The notes: generated from the letters alone by a model not told the origin. Positions 45,041 through 53,510 are shown, numbered from the stretch's first letter. The stretch is DNA of 64,000 bases from Acidobacteriaceae bacterium KBS 83 (GCA_000381585.1 KB906733.1:449378-513377), one strand, 5' to 3'. Numbers and translations are program-made.

Positions 45041-46743
45041 GCACAGGAGCAAAGCGAACGATTCGCTGCGCGGTTTACACTCGAAAGTCTTCCGAAGAAG
45101 GTCTCGAACAGTCCTTCAACTCTTTGGACGCGCAACGGGAGGCGTGCGAGGCGTACATCCTAAGCCAACGCCAGGAGGGCTGGCGCGCTCTCGAAGCGCA
45201 GTATAACGATGGCGGCTACTCCGGCGGCTCCATGGAACGACCTGCGCTGAAACAGCTGCTGGCGGACATCGACGCCCGGAAGATCGATGTAGTGGTCGTA
45301 TATAAGGTAGACCGGTTGACCAGGAGCCTTGCGGACTTCGCCAGAATCATCCAGGTATTCGATTCCCGCAATGTAAGCTTCGTTTCTGTCACGCAGCAGT
45401 TCAATACGACCTCGTCAATGGGGCGTTTGACGCTGAACGTGCTGCTGTCGTTCGCGCAGTTTGAGCGGGAGGTCACGGGGGAACGGATCCGGGATAAGAT
45501 CGCCGCTTCCAAACGCAAAGGCATGTGGATGGGAGGACGCGTACCCCTTGGGTACGATCTCAAGGATCGCAAGCTGATCGTCAATCCAGCGGAAGCCAAG
45601 CAGGTTGAGGAGATCTTCCGCGCGTACCTTGAGGTTGGCTGCGTCAGGAAGCTCACGGCGCATCTGGAGCAAGGTTGTGTGCTGAGCAAGGTTCGAATCA
45701 GTCCTTCAGGCCAAGAGGCCGGAGGCCGATCGCATTCCCGAGGAGGTCTATACAAACTTCTGGCAAACCGAATCTATATCGGAGAGATCTCCCACAAAGG
45801 GAGTCCGTATCCGGGAGAGCACGAGGCCATCGTCGATCGGGAACTCTGGGAAAGTGTGCGAGCGAAGTTAGCGGAAAACCACCGTGCGCGCAAACATCGA
45901 ACCAATGCCAGCGAACCCAGCCTCCTGAGTGGACTCATATTTGACGAGGACGGATGTCTCTACACGCCGTCTCATGCCGTTAAGAACGGAAAGAGGTACC
46001 GCTACTACGTCTCGCGGAAGATTATCCACGGTCAACCCCGGGCTTCAACACAGCCGAGTAGGATTCCGGCGCGTGAGTTGGAACAACTGGTCTTGACCGA
46101 ACTCAAAAGCTTCTTTGGGTCGGCGGATCGGGTTGCCGCCATAGTGGGTCAAACCGGTGAAGATCTTGTGACTACACGAGCACTGGTTGACACTGCGCAG
46201 CAATTTGCGAAGGCTTTGGCTGGAGACTCAACGTCGGGTCTTAGGGAACTGCTCGAAGGAATTGTGGTCCGCATCGCGATCCAGCAAGATTCAATCGAAG
46301 TTCGTGTTTCGAAAGAGGGAGCCCGCGCACGGCTCTTGAACCAAGAAAGGATTCTCGGCCAAGACTCAGATGGGCAGCCGATTGTGCTTACTATCGAAAT
46401 GAAGCTGAAGAGATGCGGTGGCGAGATACGGTTGATCATCCCGGGCTGGGCTACCATCGATCAGCGACGCCGGCCGGTTTCGTCTCTAATTAAAGCGGTT
46501 AGCCGCGCAAGCGACTGGGTTCGCAGAATGGAGGGCGGGGAATTCAAACACCAGCGAGACCTGGCCAAGGCAACGAAGCTTGAGCCGCGGTATATAAATT
46601 CCATTCTGCGCGTCGCTTTCCTGGCACCTGAGATCGTGGAAGCCATCATTGATGGACGGCAGCCGCCAAATCTTACACTTAGCTCTCTTACAGGCGTGCT
46701 TCCGGTGAGCTGGCAGCAGCAAAAGAAGCTAATAAGCTTCTAG
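45037..46743 (+). CDS. Large serine recombinase (copy B)
   Basis: A 568-aa recombinase. The catalytic domain (VYTRKSSEEGLEQSFNSLDA; YKVDRLTRSLADFARIIQVF) is the same as copy A; a 293-bp stretch (45076-45368) has no nucleotide difference from 18270-18562. Beyond residue 200 it diverges (LEQGCVLSKVRISPSGQEAG against LDEHRMGSKVRTSSSGQQAG; different late domain), so its DNA-binding specificity may differ. The zinc-ribbon position (SLLSGLIFDEDGCLYTPSHA) again lacks paired cysteines. All catalytic motifs are intact. Confidence 0.93.
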   Translation: MSTGAKRTIRCAVYTRKSSEEGLEQSFNSLDAQREACEAYILSQRQEGWRALEAQYNDGGYSGGSMERPALKQLLADIDARKIDVVVVYKVDRLTRSLADFARIIQVFDSRNVSFVSVTQQFNTTSSMGRLTLNVLLSFAQFEREVTGERIRDKIAASKRKGMWMGGRVPLGYDLKDRKLIVNPAEAKQVEEIFRAYLEVGCVRKLTAHLEQGCVLSKVRISPSGQEAGGRSHSRGGLYKLLANRIYIGEISHKGSPYPGEHEAIVDRELWESVRAKLAENHRARKHRTNASEPSLLSGLIFDEDGCLYTPSHAVKNGKRYRYYVSRKIIHGQPRASTQPSRIPARELEQLVLTELKSFFGSADRVAAIVGQTGEDLVTTRALVDTAQQFAKALAGDSTSGLRELLEGIVVRIAIQQDSIEVRVSKEGARARLLNQERILGQDSDGQPIVLTIEMKLKRCGGEIRLIIPGWATIDQRRRPVSSLIKAVSRASDWVRRMEGGEFKHQRDLAKATKLEPRYINSILRVAFLAPEIVEAIIDGRQPPNLTLSSLTGVLPVSWQQQKKLISF

Positions 46744-47172
46744 TACGTTACTGGCCGAAATCGAGGTACTTGAACTGCTGACAACCCACGTCTCGTCAGC
46801 CCCCGCAACCGACTTGAGTGACTAACGGCGTTTGACGTGTGCGCATTTGCCTAGGCGACAGTATTTCCCTGATCAATAACACCCTTCTCTGACCCCCAAT
46901 AAAACCTGATCACCACCGCACCACGTGTCGGTTGTGTGCCTAACACCTGGCAGGCCAAGATTCGGGAAGCTAAGCTTGTATCCGAGGAATCGGGCGCGAC
47001 CGATGTTCAAGGAGTGCGTTGCCCTGAAGGCAACAGTTGAGCCAAGGGTCAGTTGTCCGGAAAGCGGACTATACAGACAAGTGAATTCCGCGCATTTGTC
47101 GGTGAGTGAGTCGGCGATTATTGCACTCGTTGACTCGACCGTTGGCGATCACTGGCCTGAATGCGAGCTCGA
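46744..47172. other. Gene-free interval after element B
   Basis: About 430 bp with no recognised gene. It is not similar to the sequence after element A, so the right boundary of the repeated unit lies at or near the recombinase stop. Confidence 0.4.
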
Positions 47173-48114
47173 TCACCCGATCTTTAGCCTAGAAGTCGCA
47201 ACTACAGTCAGCTTGCTTGGTCTCATGATCCACATGATCTTATCGATGCCTTCTGCCGAGGCATCAATCGTCGCGAACGCAACGGGGATGCCGTCACGCG
47301 ACATAAGAACCGACGCCTGTCCATTTGCTTCAACCCACGCAAGCGTCAAGCCAGTCCAGAAATGTGAAGCGAAGGCGGAAATGAACTTCGCAACGCGCTC
47401 GCGACCAGAAACCGGGGCCCGGGCTGCCGTGCGTACAACACCACCACCATCCGAATAAGAGACTACATCTTCTGCGAAGAGACCTTCCAGCGCAGCCAGA
47501 TCTCCCTTTTGGGCAGCACCGATAAAAGCCTCCAGAAGACGCCGCTGCTCCTGTGAACTGGCGGGTGTGCGCCGCCCATCTGCGATATGTTTACGGGCGC
47601 GGGAGACGAGTTGGCGGGTATTTGCCTCCTCCATTTGTAGAATGTCTGCGATCTGGCGATAGGAGTAATCGAACGCTTCGCGCAGAACATAGGCGGCACG
47701 TTCTGTAGGAGACAGTTTCTCAAGGAGCAGCAGGATCGCAAACCCCAATGCTTCGCCGCGCTCCGCACCTAATGCGGGGTCGCTGCTGGTGTCCACTGGT
47801 TCGGGAAGCCAAGGGCCAATGTAGGTTTCTCGCCGCGATTGGGCGCTCTGGGAGAAATTGATACACATTCGCGTAGCCGTCGTGGCCAGGAATGCCGGCG
47901 GGTTCTCAACCTCGCTGCGATTGGTAGCCTGCCACCGCAACCAAACGTCTTGAACTATATCCTCAGCCTCGGCCGCGCTTCCGAGCATGCGGTAGGCAAT
48001 GCCGAACAAACGCGGACGCACGCTGGCGAAAGCTGAAAGGCCATCGTCGTGTTCGCCGGTTTCTGCGTTTAGGTGAGAGGACGAAGGAGTTTCCGATATT
48101 GGTTCTTCTGCCAT
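47173..48114 (-). CDS. ECF41-family sigma factor with SnoaL-like C-terminal domain
   Basis: A 313-aa protein. Region 2 (RLFGIAYRMLGSAAEAEDIV, then QDVWLRWQ) and region 4 (LSPTERAAYVLREAFDYSYR, then QIADILQMEEANTRQLVSRA) are followed by a SnoaL-like domain with the ECF41 signature YSDGGGVVRTAARAPVSG. WLPEP in the linker is also typical. The late NPDKL-type motif appears as MRPSKL. In ECF41 factors the C-terminal domain acts as a built-in regulator instead of an anti-sigma factor. Two promoters of ECF41 type (TGTCACA-N16-TGTC) lie just to the right, in front of other genes, giving a probable local regulon. Confidence 0.93.
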   Translation of the reverse strand: MAEEPISETPSSSHLNAETGEHDDGLSAFASVRPRLFGIAYRMLGSAAEAEDIVQDVWLRWQATNRSEVENPPAFLATTATRMCINFSQSAQSRRETYIGPWLPEPVDTSSDPALGAERGEALGFAILLLLEKLSPTERAAYVLREAFDYSYRQIADILQMEEANTRQLVSRARKHIADGRRTPASSQEQRRLLEAFIGAAQKGDLAALEGLFAEDVVSYSDGGGVVRTAARAPVSGRERVAKFISAFASHFWTGLTLAWVEANGQASVLMSRDGIPVAFATIDASAEGIDKIMWIMRPSKLTVVATSRLKIG

Positions 48115-48424
48115 CGCGATGGTCGTAGTCTACCGCGTGGCAGATAAACGTCATTGGATTAAGCCTTCCGGACGAAAAACGTTCCGACGCCTTTACCCGA
48201 CTGGTTTCAGTCTTACTGCCCGACGATTCGGGGGCAACCTATTCGAATGTCGGACCCTGCTGTCGCAAGCCATTCTTCGGTCGGCATTTGCATCAGCTTT
48301 TGGGCCTGAGTTTTTAAGGTGTACACTGCTCCCGATCGCGCTCCCCAGCGTCTGTCGGGTGCCGCTGAACGCCTGGTGGCCTCAAGAAACGCTTATTGAA
48401 TTGCTCGCCCCCTAGCGCTCATGG

Positions 48425-48451
48425 TGTCACAAAGTCCCTCTCAGTTCTGTC
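48425..48451 (+). promoter_or_regulatory. Candidate ECF41 promoter upstream of the HD-domain gene
   Basis: TGTCACA at 48425-48431 and TGTC at 48448-48451, spacer 16 bp. The published ECF41 consensus, as I recall it, is TGTCACA-N16-CGTC. The sequence after the -10 is also similar to that at 49709, down to a CGATGGC block. Confidence 0.7.
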
Positions 48452-48661
48452 ATAGCGAGTACAAGAGATCGATGGCCCTGAAGTGCATCGCTCAATTCGA
48501 GCCTCAACACTCTCACGGGCGAGGGTCTGGCCGAAGTGCCGCCACGGGCACCCGCTTGACAATCGACGCCGACTGGAGAGAGGTCGCCGAGAAGGCACTT
48601 GAATTCGTCAGCGGTTCACAACGATAACGGCGAGAACGCCGCGAAGCAGAGGAGGACTCCG

Positions 48662-49372
48662 ATGAATAATGAAACGGTCAGCTACAAGCAGGAGACGGTT
48701 GCACCAGCGAAGGCGTTGGTCAATCGGGACGCATCGCAGACTCGACTGATTGCGGGCGTCAATGTACCCGATGGCCTGCTCATCACGGCAGCGATTGAGT
48801 ATGCGCAACGACTTTCCGAACCATATCTGTTCAATCACGCGATGCGTTCGTGGCTGTTCGCTGAAGCGATTGGCAGCACAAAGGGGATTGCCTACGACCG
48901 CGAAGTCGTGGCTATTGGTACGATACTCCACGACATCGGCCTGACTAGCAATGTGTCAGGGCCCAATCGCTTCGAAGTGAATGGTGCCGATGCTGCACTG
49001 TCGTTCATCAAAGGAAAGGGTCTATCGGATCGCCGAGCACAACTGATCTGGGATCTGGTTGCGCTTAACTCGACGCCATCGCTGGCGCTTCACAAGGAGC
49101 CGGAAGTGGCGGTCGGCACGATGGGCATCGGACTCGATTACGGTGGTTTCGGCGTTGAGGCACTTCCGACAGCCGATGTCGAGCGCATCCTCAGCGCTTT
49201 CCCCCGACTGAGAATGAAGCAACGATTTGCCGAGACGTGCTGTCGGTTCGTCACGGCGAAGCCGGAGACGAGCCACGACAACTTCTTGCGCGACTTCGGC
49301 GAGCGATTCGTGCCTGGCTACAAAACTGTGTCAACGGTCGACCTGTTGATGAACGCTCCGTTCGATGAATAG
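48662..49372 (+). CDS. HD-domain protein, cyanamide hydratase-like
   Basis: A 236-aa protein; the start MNNETVSYKQ follows GAGGA. The metal-dependent HD motif is present: NHAMRSWLFAEAI supplies the first His, ILHDIGLTSN the HD pair, and LIWDLVALNST a downstream Asp. The arrangement LFNHAMRSWLF is typical of the cyanamide hydratase-like HD group, hydratases or phosphohydrolases of small molecules. An ECF41-type promoter is 210 bp upstream, so it may be part of the sigma regulon. Confidence 0.85.
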   Translation: MNNETVSYKQETVAPAKALVNRDASQTRLIAGVNVPDGLLITAAIEYAQRLSEPYLFNHAMRSWLFAEAIGSTKGIAYDREVVAIGTILHDIGLTSNVSGPNRFEVNGADAALSFIKGKGLSDRRAQLIWDLVALNSTPSLALHKEPEVAVGTMGIGLDYGGFGVEALPTADVERILSAFPRLRMKQRFAETCCRFVTAKPETSHDNFLRDFGERFVPGYKTVSTVDLLMNAPFDE

Positions 49373-49681
49373 CGACAAACCTTTTGCGCCGGAGGTCGGA
49401 CCTGCGTGCCTCCAATCCACGAACCTCTGACAATGTTGCAGACAGTACTGGCGGACTCAAAGAAACTAGTCGAATTGCTGGCCTCGTAGCGTCATGCGAG
49501 ACTGCTCACGCATCCGTGGTCGCCCTACCTGGCATTTGAGGCCAGTCTTGCCAATCGTCCAGCCGTACGATCCACACACAATGTGTTTCTCCTTCACTTG
49601 CTACTTCATTCTCGACATATCAATCGCGGTCAGGAATCCCTGAGCGATCCGGAGCGTTTCATCGAAAAAACGAAATTATGT

Positions 49682-49708
49682 TGTCACAAAATTCCACTCA
49701 GCCCTGTC
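49682..49708 (+). promoter_or_regulatory. Candidate ECF41 promoter upstream of the NAD(P)-binding gene
   Basis: TGTCACA at 49682-49688 and TGTC at 49705-49708, spacer 16 bp, 61 bp before the start codon. It matches the promoter at 48425 in both elements and spacer length. Confidence 0.75.
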
Positions 49709-49768
49709 TTAGCAAATACCAAAGACCGATGGCTCAGAAATGCCTTGGTCAAGAATGAGAGGACAATC

Positions 49769-50581
49769 ATGAAAATCGTAGTCATCGGCGGTACTGGACT
49801 CATCGGTTCGAAGCTTGTGAACAAGCTTCGTGAGCACGGGCACGAAGCGGTAGCGGCTTCACCGAATTCCGGTGTCAACACTGTCACGGGTGAAGGACTG
49901 GCCGAAGCCGTGAAAAGCGCCTCGGTAGTCGTTGACGTATCAAATTCTCCCTCCTGGGAAGACGCAGCAGTGTTGAAGTTCTTTGAGACATCGACCCGCA
50001 ACCTCCTCACCTCTGAAGCGGCCGCAGGGGTAGGACATCATGTTGCACTATCGGTTGTGGGAACTGACCGGCTATCCGAAAGCGGTTACTTCCGAGCCAA
50101 GATCGCTCAGGAGAAACTGATCAAAGAATCTTCCATCCCCTACACCATCGTGCAGGCGACGCAGTTCTTCGAGTTCCTCAAGGGACTTGCCGACATTTCC
50201 ATGGTCGGCGACAAAGTACATGTGCCACATGCGCTCTTCCAACCGATGGCTGCTGACGATGTCGCAACTGCGGTAGGCAGGGTCGCTGTGGACGCGCCGA
50301 TAAATGGCGCCGTCGAAATAGGAGGTCCGGAACAGTTTCGCATCGATGAACTAGTCAAACGGCGCTTGGCCTCACTCAAAGATCCCCGCGAAGTGATCGC
50401 TGACCCAAATGCGCTTTACTCTGGGGCGAAGCTTAGCGAAAGAACGCTGGTTCCTGGCAATGACGCCCGACTCGGCGAGACCCGTTTCGAAACCTGGCTC
50501 ACTCAGCCTGCAGCACAAATTCCGAGTGCGCCCCAGTCCACAGTCAACAAGGAAAAAGAGAGTCAGAAAAAAGCTAGCTGA
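49769..50581 (+). CDS. NAD(P)-binding oxidoreductase/epimerase-like protein, ECF41-linked
   Basis: A 270-aa atypical SDR. MKIVVIGGTGLIGSKLVNKL is the Rossmann motif; VVVDVSNSPSWEDAAVLKFF, GVGHHVALSVVGTDRLSESG and IPYTIVQATQFFEFLKGLAD are typical of the NmrA/SDR-a family used by ECF41 loci. No catalytic Tyr-x3-Lys. The start at 49769 is set by the motif and the upstream GAGAGGACA. ECF41 factors are typically next to a carboxymuconolactone decarboxylase, oxidoreductase or epimerase gene, and this fits the oxidoreductase/epimerase class. The lysine-rich tail (NKEKESQKKAS) is unusual. Confidence 0.87.
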   Translation: MKIVVIGGTGLIGSKLVNKLREHGHEAVAASPNSGVNTVTGEGLAEAVKSASVVVDVSNSPSWEDAAVLKFFETSTRNLLTSEAAAGVGHHVALSVVGTDRLSESGYFRAKIAQEKLIKESSIPYTIVQATQFFEFLKGLADISMVGDKVHVPHALFQPMAADDVATAVGRVAVDAPINGAVEIGGPEQFRIDELVKRRLASLKDPREVIADPNALYSGAKLSERTLVPGNDARLGETRFETWLTQPAAQIPSAPQSTVNKEKESQKKAS

Positions 50582-50831
50582 TATAGCCACCGGGACCACC
50601 ACTGGCGAGTGGGATACGGAAGGTTCACCGGCCGTCAAACGTCGCCTATATACGGCGAGACTGCTCAACTTGCCTTCAGTTTGTATGAGTCAGGCGGCCA
50701 GCAGGATAGCCGCCATGTCGAGAATGGGTTGCGCGCCGAACAGGAACTCGTGCGGCACTACGCGTAACCGCGAAGTACCGACCAACACACACGACGCATG
50801 GAATGACGTCGCTCAAACGAAAGGATCTTTT

Positions 50832-51218
50832 ATGACGTTCACAAAGCTAATTTTGGCACTGGCATGTCTCATGTCCGGCACGCTGGCAGCACAAGAGGCT
50901 AAGGTAACGGAGCTCATGTCGAAAGACCTGAGCTTTCCTGGGAAAGAGGCTCTGATGATCACCGTCGAGTATCCGCCGGGCAGTAAGGACCCAATCCATC
51001 GCCACAATGCATATGGATTTATTTATGTGCTGGAAGGCTCGATCGTGATGCAGGTGAGAGGCGGAAAGGAAGTGACTCTGAGACCTGGTCAGACCTTCTA
51101 CGAAGGTCCGGATGATGTTCACGTTGTTGGGCGGAACGCAAGCCAAACCAAACCGGCCAAATTCGTCGTGTTCTTCGTGAAGGACAAAGGCGCTCCCGTG
51201 CTGGTGCCCGCCAAGTAA
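50832..51218 (+). CDS. Exported cupin-domain protein
   Basis: A 128-aa protein with a signal peptide (MTFTKLILALACLMSGTLAA). The cupin motif is complete: PPGSKDPIHRHNAYGFIYVL followed by EGSIVMQVRGGKE, then LRPGQTFYEGPDDVHVVGRN with HVV as the second-motif His. Metal-binding His residues are intact, so a mononuclear metal centre is likely. Periplasmic. A copy of its 3' end is repeated at 52226-52290 after the nitroreductase gene. A role in the local oxidoreductase cluster is possible. Confidence 0.87.
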   Translation: MTFTKLILALACLMSGTLAAQEAKVTELMSKDLSFPGKEALMITVEYPPGSKDPIHRHNAYGFIYVLEGSIVMQVRGGKEVTLRPGQTFYEGPDDVHVVGRNASQTKPAKFVVFFVKDKGAPVLVPAK

Positions 51219-51235
51219 GGCAGGAAACTGCGAGC

Positions 51236-51490
51236 ATGACAAAGACTTTGCCGGAATGTTCAATGGCCCCAATCGGCCAGGTGCAAGAGCCTCGCCTCGC
51301 AGGGAATGCTGGACCAGTTCTGGCTATAGGCATGGAGGGCCGCCTCAAGAACACCTTCGCCAGCATCAAAGCATTTTCCGAGACCGACTTCAAGGCGCGC
51401 AGGAGATTTACTATCCGGGTTGACCTCATGGTCTCACTGCTACCCATCAGGATGAGATCAATGCCGACCTGCTGGAATTTTTGAAGTCGG
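51236..51490 (+). pseudogene. Alpha/beta hydrolase (non-haem chloroperoxidase type) relic
   Basis: In mixed frames the stretch reads like the last 100 residues of chloroperoxidase-type hydrolases: FAGMFNGPNRPGA, a SQGMLDQFWL-like piece, LKNTFASIKAFSETDF, and PHGLTATHQDEINADLLEFL with the catalytic His in PHGL. A stop and frameshifts separate the pieces, and the segment between FSETDF and PHGL (normally about 45 residues with the catalytic Asp) is missing. Non-functional. Confidence 0.7.
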
Positions 51491-51538
51491 TTCAAACGGT
51501 TCGCAGGGCAGAGGTTCATGGATGTATAGGAGGCGATC

Positions 51539-52204
51539 ATGGACGTATATGAGGCAGTCACAAGCCGACGGGCGGTGCGCGGATTCAAAGACGAGCCTGT
51601 GTCGAGAGAGGTGCTGGAGCGCGTGCTGTCCGCCGCGGCCTGGTCGCCGTCCGGATCGAACATCCAGCCGTGGAACATCTACGTGCTGACCGGCCCGCGG
51701 CTGGCCGAGCTCAAGACGCACGCCGTCGAGCGCGTGTCCCACGGCGACCCCTGGGACGAGCGGCAGTTCCAGATGTACCCGCCCGCGCTGAAGTCCCCGT
51801 ACGGAGAACGCCGATCCGCCTTCGGCAGGGAGCGCTACAGCGCACTCGGCATTGCACGCGAGGACTTGGAAGCGCGCCAGCGGGCGGCCATCGGCAACTG
51901 GAAGTGTTTCGGTGCGCCCGCCGCCCTGTTCTGCTACATCGACCGCGACATGGGCCTGCCCCAATGGGCCGACCTCGGCATGTATCTGCAGACCGTCATG
52001 CTGCTGCTCCGCGCCGAAGGGCTGCACAGTTGCCCGCAGATGGCGTGGTCGCAGGTTCGCGAGACAGTCGCTGAGTTCCTGTCACCCCGGGACGGGCTCA
52101 TCCTCTTCTGCGGCATGTCGATCGGGTACGAGGACCCCACGGTGGGTTACGTCCGTACGGGCCGCGCCCCGCTCGACGAGACGGTCACGTTCGTCGACGG
52201 TTAG
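51539..52204 (+). CDS. Nitroreductase-family FMN oxidoreductase
   Basis: A 221-aa protein. SRRAVRGFKDEPVSREVLER and SAAAWSPSGSNIQPWNIYVL are the FMN-binding start; LGIAREDLEARQRA, GLPQWADLGMYLQTVMLLLR and EGLHSCPQMAWSQ then SIGYEDP complete the family pattern. It reduces nitroaromatics, quinones or enones with NAD(P)H. The gene is conspicuously GC-rich with C/G third positions, unlike its neighbours, and is bracketed by the cupin gene and a duplicated cupin 3' end. These are signs of recent transfer from a high-GC donor. The ATG follows GGAGGCG. Confidence 0.92.
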   Translation: MDVYEAVTSRRAVRGFKDEPVSREVLERVLSAAAWSPSGSNIQPWNIYVLTGPRLAELKTHAVERVSHGDPWDERQFQMYPPALKSPYGERRSAFGRERYSALGIAREDLEARQRAAIGNWKCFGAPAALFCYIDRDMGLPQWADLGMYLQTVMLLLRAEGLHSCPQMAWSQVRETVAEFLSPRDGLILFCGMSIGYEDPTVGYVRTGRAPLDETVTFVDG

Positions 52205-52225
52205 TTGCTCGCTTCCCGGTATGAA

Positions 52226-52290
52226 GGCCCGATGATGTCCAGGTCGTTGGGCGGAACGCAAGCCAAACCAAACTGGCAAAAATGCATTGA
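52226..52290 (+). repeat. Duplicated 3' part of the cupin gene
   Basis: Similar to 51111-51175: GATGATGT, then CGTTGTTGGGCGGAACGCAA-like and GCCAAACCAAAC (encoding GRNASQTKPAK in the cupin) recur here without the rest of the gene. The insertion of the nitroreductase segment is thus flanked by two cupin ends. Confidence 0.75.
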
Positions 52291-52533
52291 CACAGCCGAG
52301 ATTGTTAGAAATGGACGTGTAACCGGCATGTCGGACAAGTCTTTTCGCCGTCCGTCCGGACCCCTGTGAAGACGCCCTACGCCGCGCCAAATAGCGTTGA
52401 AGAACGACCAGAACGACCGCCACTTATCTCTGAAGGTCACACTAAATTTCCAATTTCGGCCCCAAAATTGACTTTTCGCGGTTTTAGTCAAAAACACCCA
52501 AGTACCGCAAGGAGGATGGTCTCTTCCCTTTCG

Positions 52534-52886
52534 TTCGGCTCCGCAGCCACACCGGGCAGCAATACTCCATTGCCGAGGCATTCCAGCGGGAGATCACGAA
52601 GCTCTACGAGGCACGAGTGCAAGAGCAAGAAGCACGTCGGCTACAGAGTTCTCTTTCTCCCCATAGGGGCCAGAGGTTAACAAACCTATCTCTTGAGCGA
52701 TTCCGAACCTCAACCAAGTACCAGGACAGGCCCGCCGCCGCTGAGATCGCTTTCTGTGTCGCCGCTTATGCAAATGGCATGACCGAGAGCCGTATCGACG
52801 CGCCCTTGAAGACGACTATCTGTCCCGCGATCCCAGCACTTCAAAGAGAGCTGCCTACATCCGGAGAACTAAGGCCGTCCTTGTAG
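52534..52886 (+). pseudogene. Relic resembling a RepB-type DNA primase C-terminal region
   Basis: In one frame QQYSIAEAFQREITKLYEAR, then DRPAAAEIAFCVAAYANGMT and ESRID; after a frame change, EDDYLSRDPSTSKRAAYIRR. The last piece resembles the helical tail of primase/RepB-like proteins of plasmids and integrated elements. The frame is broken and the N-terminus is missing. Identification is tentative. Confidence 0.4.
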
Positions 52887-53017
52887 TTCAGCGACGAATA
52901 CATCACCTGGACCAGAACTTCACCTGCAGGCAGAGAGCCGTGCGGGATGTCCTTGAAGTCAACGCTGTATTGTTTGCTGTCGCCTTCAGCGATCAGCGCG
53001 TGAAAAGTGTCTGGCAT
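52841..53017 (-). pseudogene. 5' fragment of a YhdH/AcuI-type quinone oxidoreductase gene
   Basis: MPDTFHALIAEGDSKQYSVD, then DIPHGSLPAGEVLVQVMYSS and LNYKDGLSS is the N-terminus of medium-chain oxidoreductases of the acrylyl-CoA reductase (YhdH/AcuI) group. Only about 50 of some 330 residues remain, and the rest of the gene is absent to the left. The fragment overlaps the primase-like relic on the other strand, marking a deletion junction. Confidence 0.75.
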
Positions 53018-53400
53018 CTCATGTCCTCGCACACGGAAACGGTCCACTCGCCGCTCCAAGAATTAAAGGCGTCCCGGATTGATTGCGCACCGTACTCCGA
53101 TACCCTCTGCGTCTGACCTGGCTGAGGCCGCAATCGACCGCGTGCTACAACTCCCGTCTGCACTAAGCACAACCCTATGTGAAGCCGGTGTGGAGGCCGG
53201 TAGCGCGAATGAGATCAAGTGAGAAAGAGTAACAAAGCATTCCATGTATCCCGAATTACTTCACAGCCCAACTCCAGCGGAACCAGGAGCTTTGCCCTTG
53301 CCTGCACCAGTACAACTGGCATCGCCCTCATGCTAGCCTCGGACTGTCGCTGCCCATCAGCCCTCGATCGGAACAACCTGTTGAGACTCGACAGAGCTAG
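53018..53400. other. Gene-free interval
   Basis: About 380 bp with nothing recognised. Confidence 0.35.
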
Positions 53401-53510
53401 TGTGAGTATGCCTTATCGTGCGCCTTGCCTCGACTGATCTCTGGCCCTAGCGCCATCATTGCGTTTGTCAGGATGCACCGCCAAGCCGCCCCGCATGTAT
53501 TTTGCCTGCG
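53401..53510 (-). pseudogene. Small relic of a fumarase/aspartase-superfamily lyase C-terminus
   Basis: In one minus-strand frame, just downstream of and overlapping the phosphatase 3' end, NAMMALGPEISRGKAHDKAY is read, matching the lyase helix EAVMMALGP-x-x-GR-x-x-AH; the preceding GGL-x-VHPD is in a neighbouring frame. The nucleotide sequence around 53466-53512 is about 85% alike to 55199-55245. It is a second, shorter relic of the lyase whose remains are at 54951-55282. Confidence 0.6.

Larger units (their letters stand above)
42083..46743 (+). mobile_element. Element B: second copy of the ParB-methyltransferase / DUF5681 / DUF2924 / recombinase unit
   Basis: Same gene order, overlaps and spacer length as element A, same strand, 26.8 kb away. 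Coding identity is very high in the methyltransferase and the recombinase catalytic domain and lower in the middle of DUF5681 and the recombinase C-terminus. Ends are set at the hairpin and at the recombinase stop. Confidence 0.7.

Noticed and set aside
47000-47460. Plus-strand open frame opposite the ECF41 gene end
   Set aside because: Mostly antisense to the conserved sigma factor; no independent support.
52366-52520. Possible insertion-sequence terminal sequence
   Set aside because: The A/T-rich stretch resembled IS ends at first, but I found no matching inverted repeat or transposase fragment.
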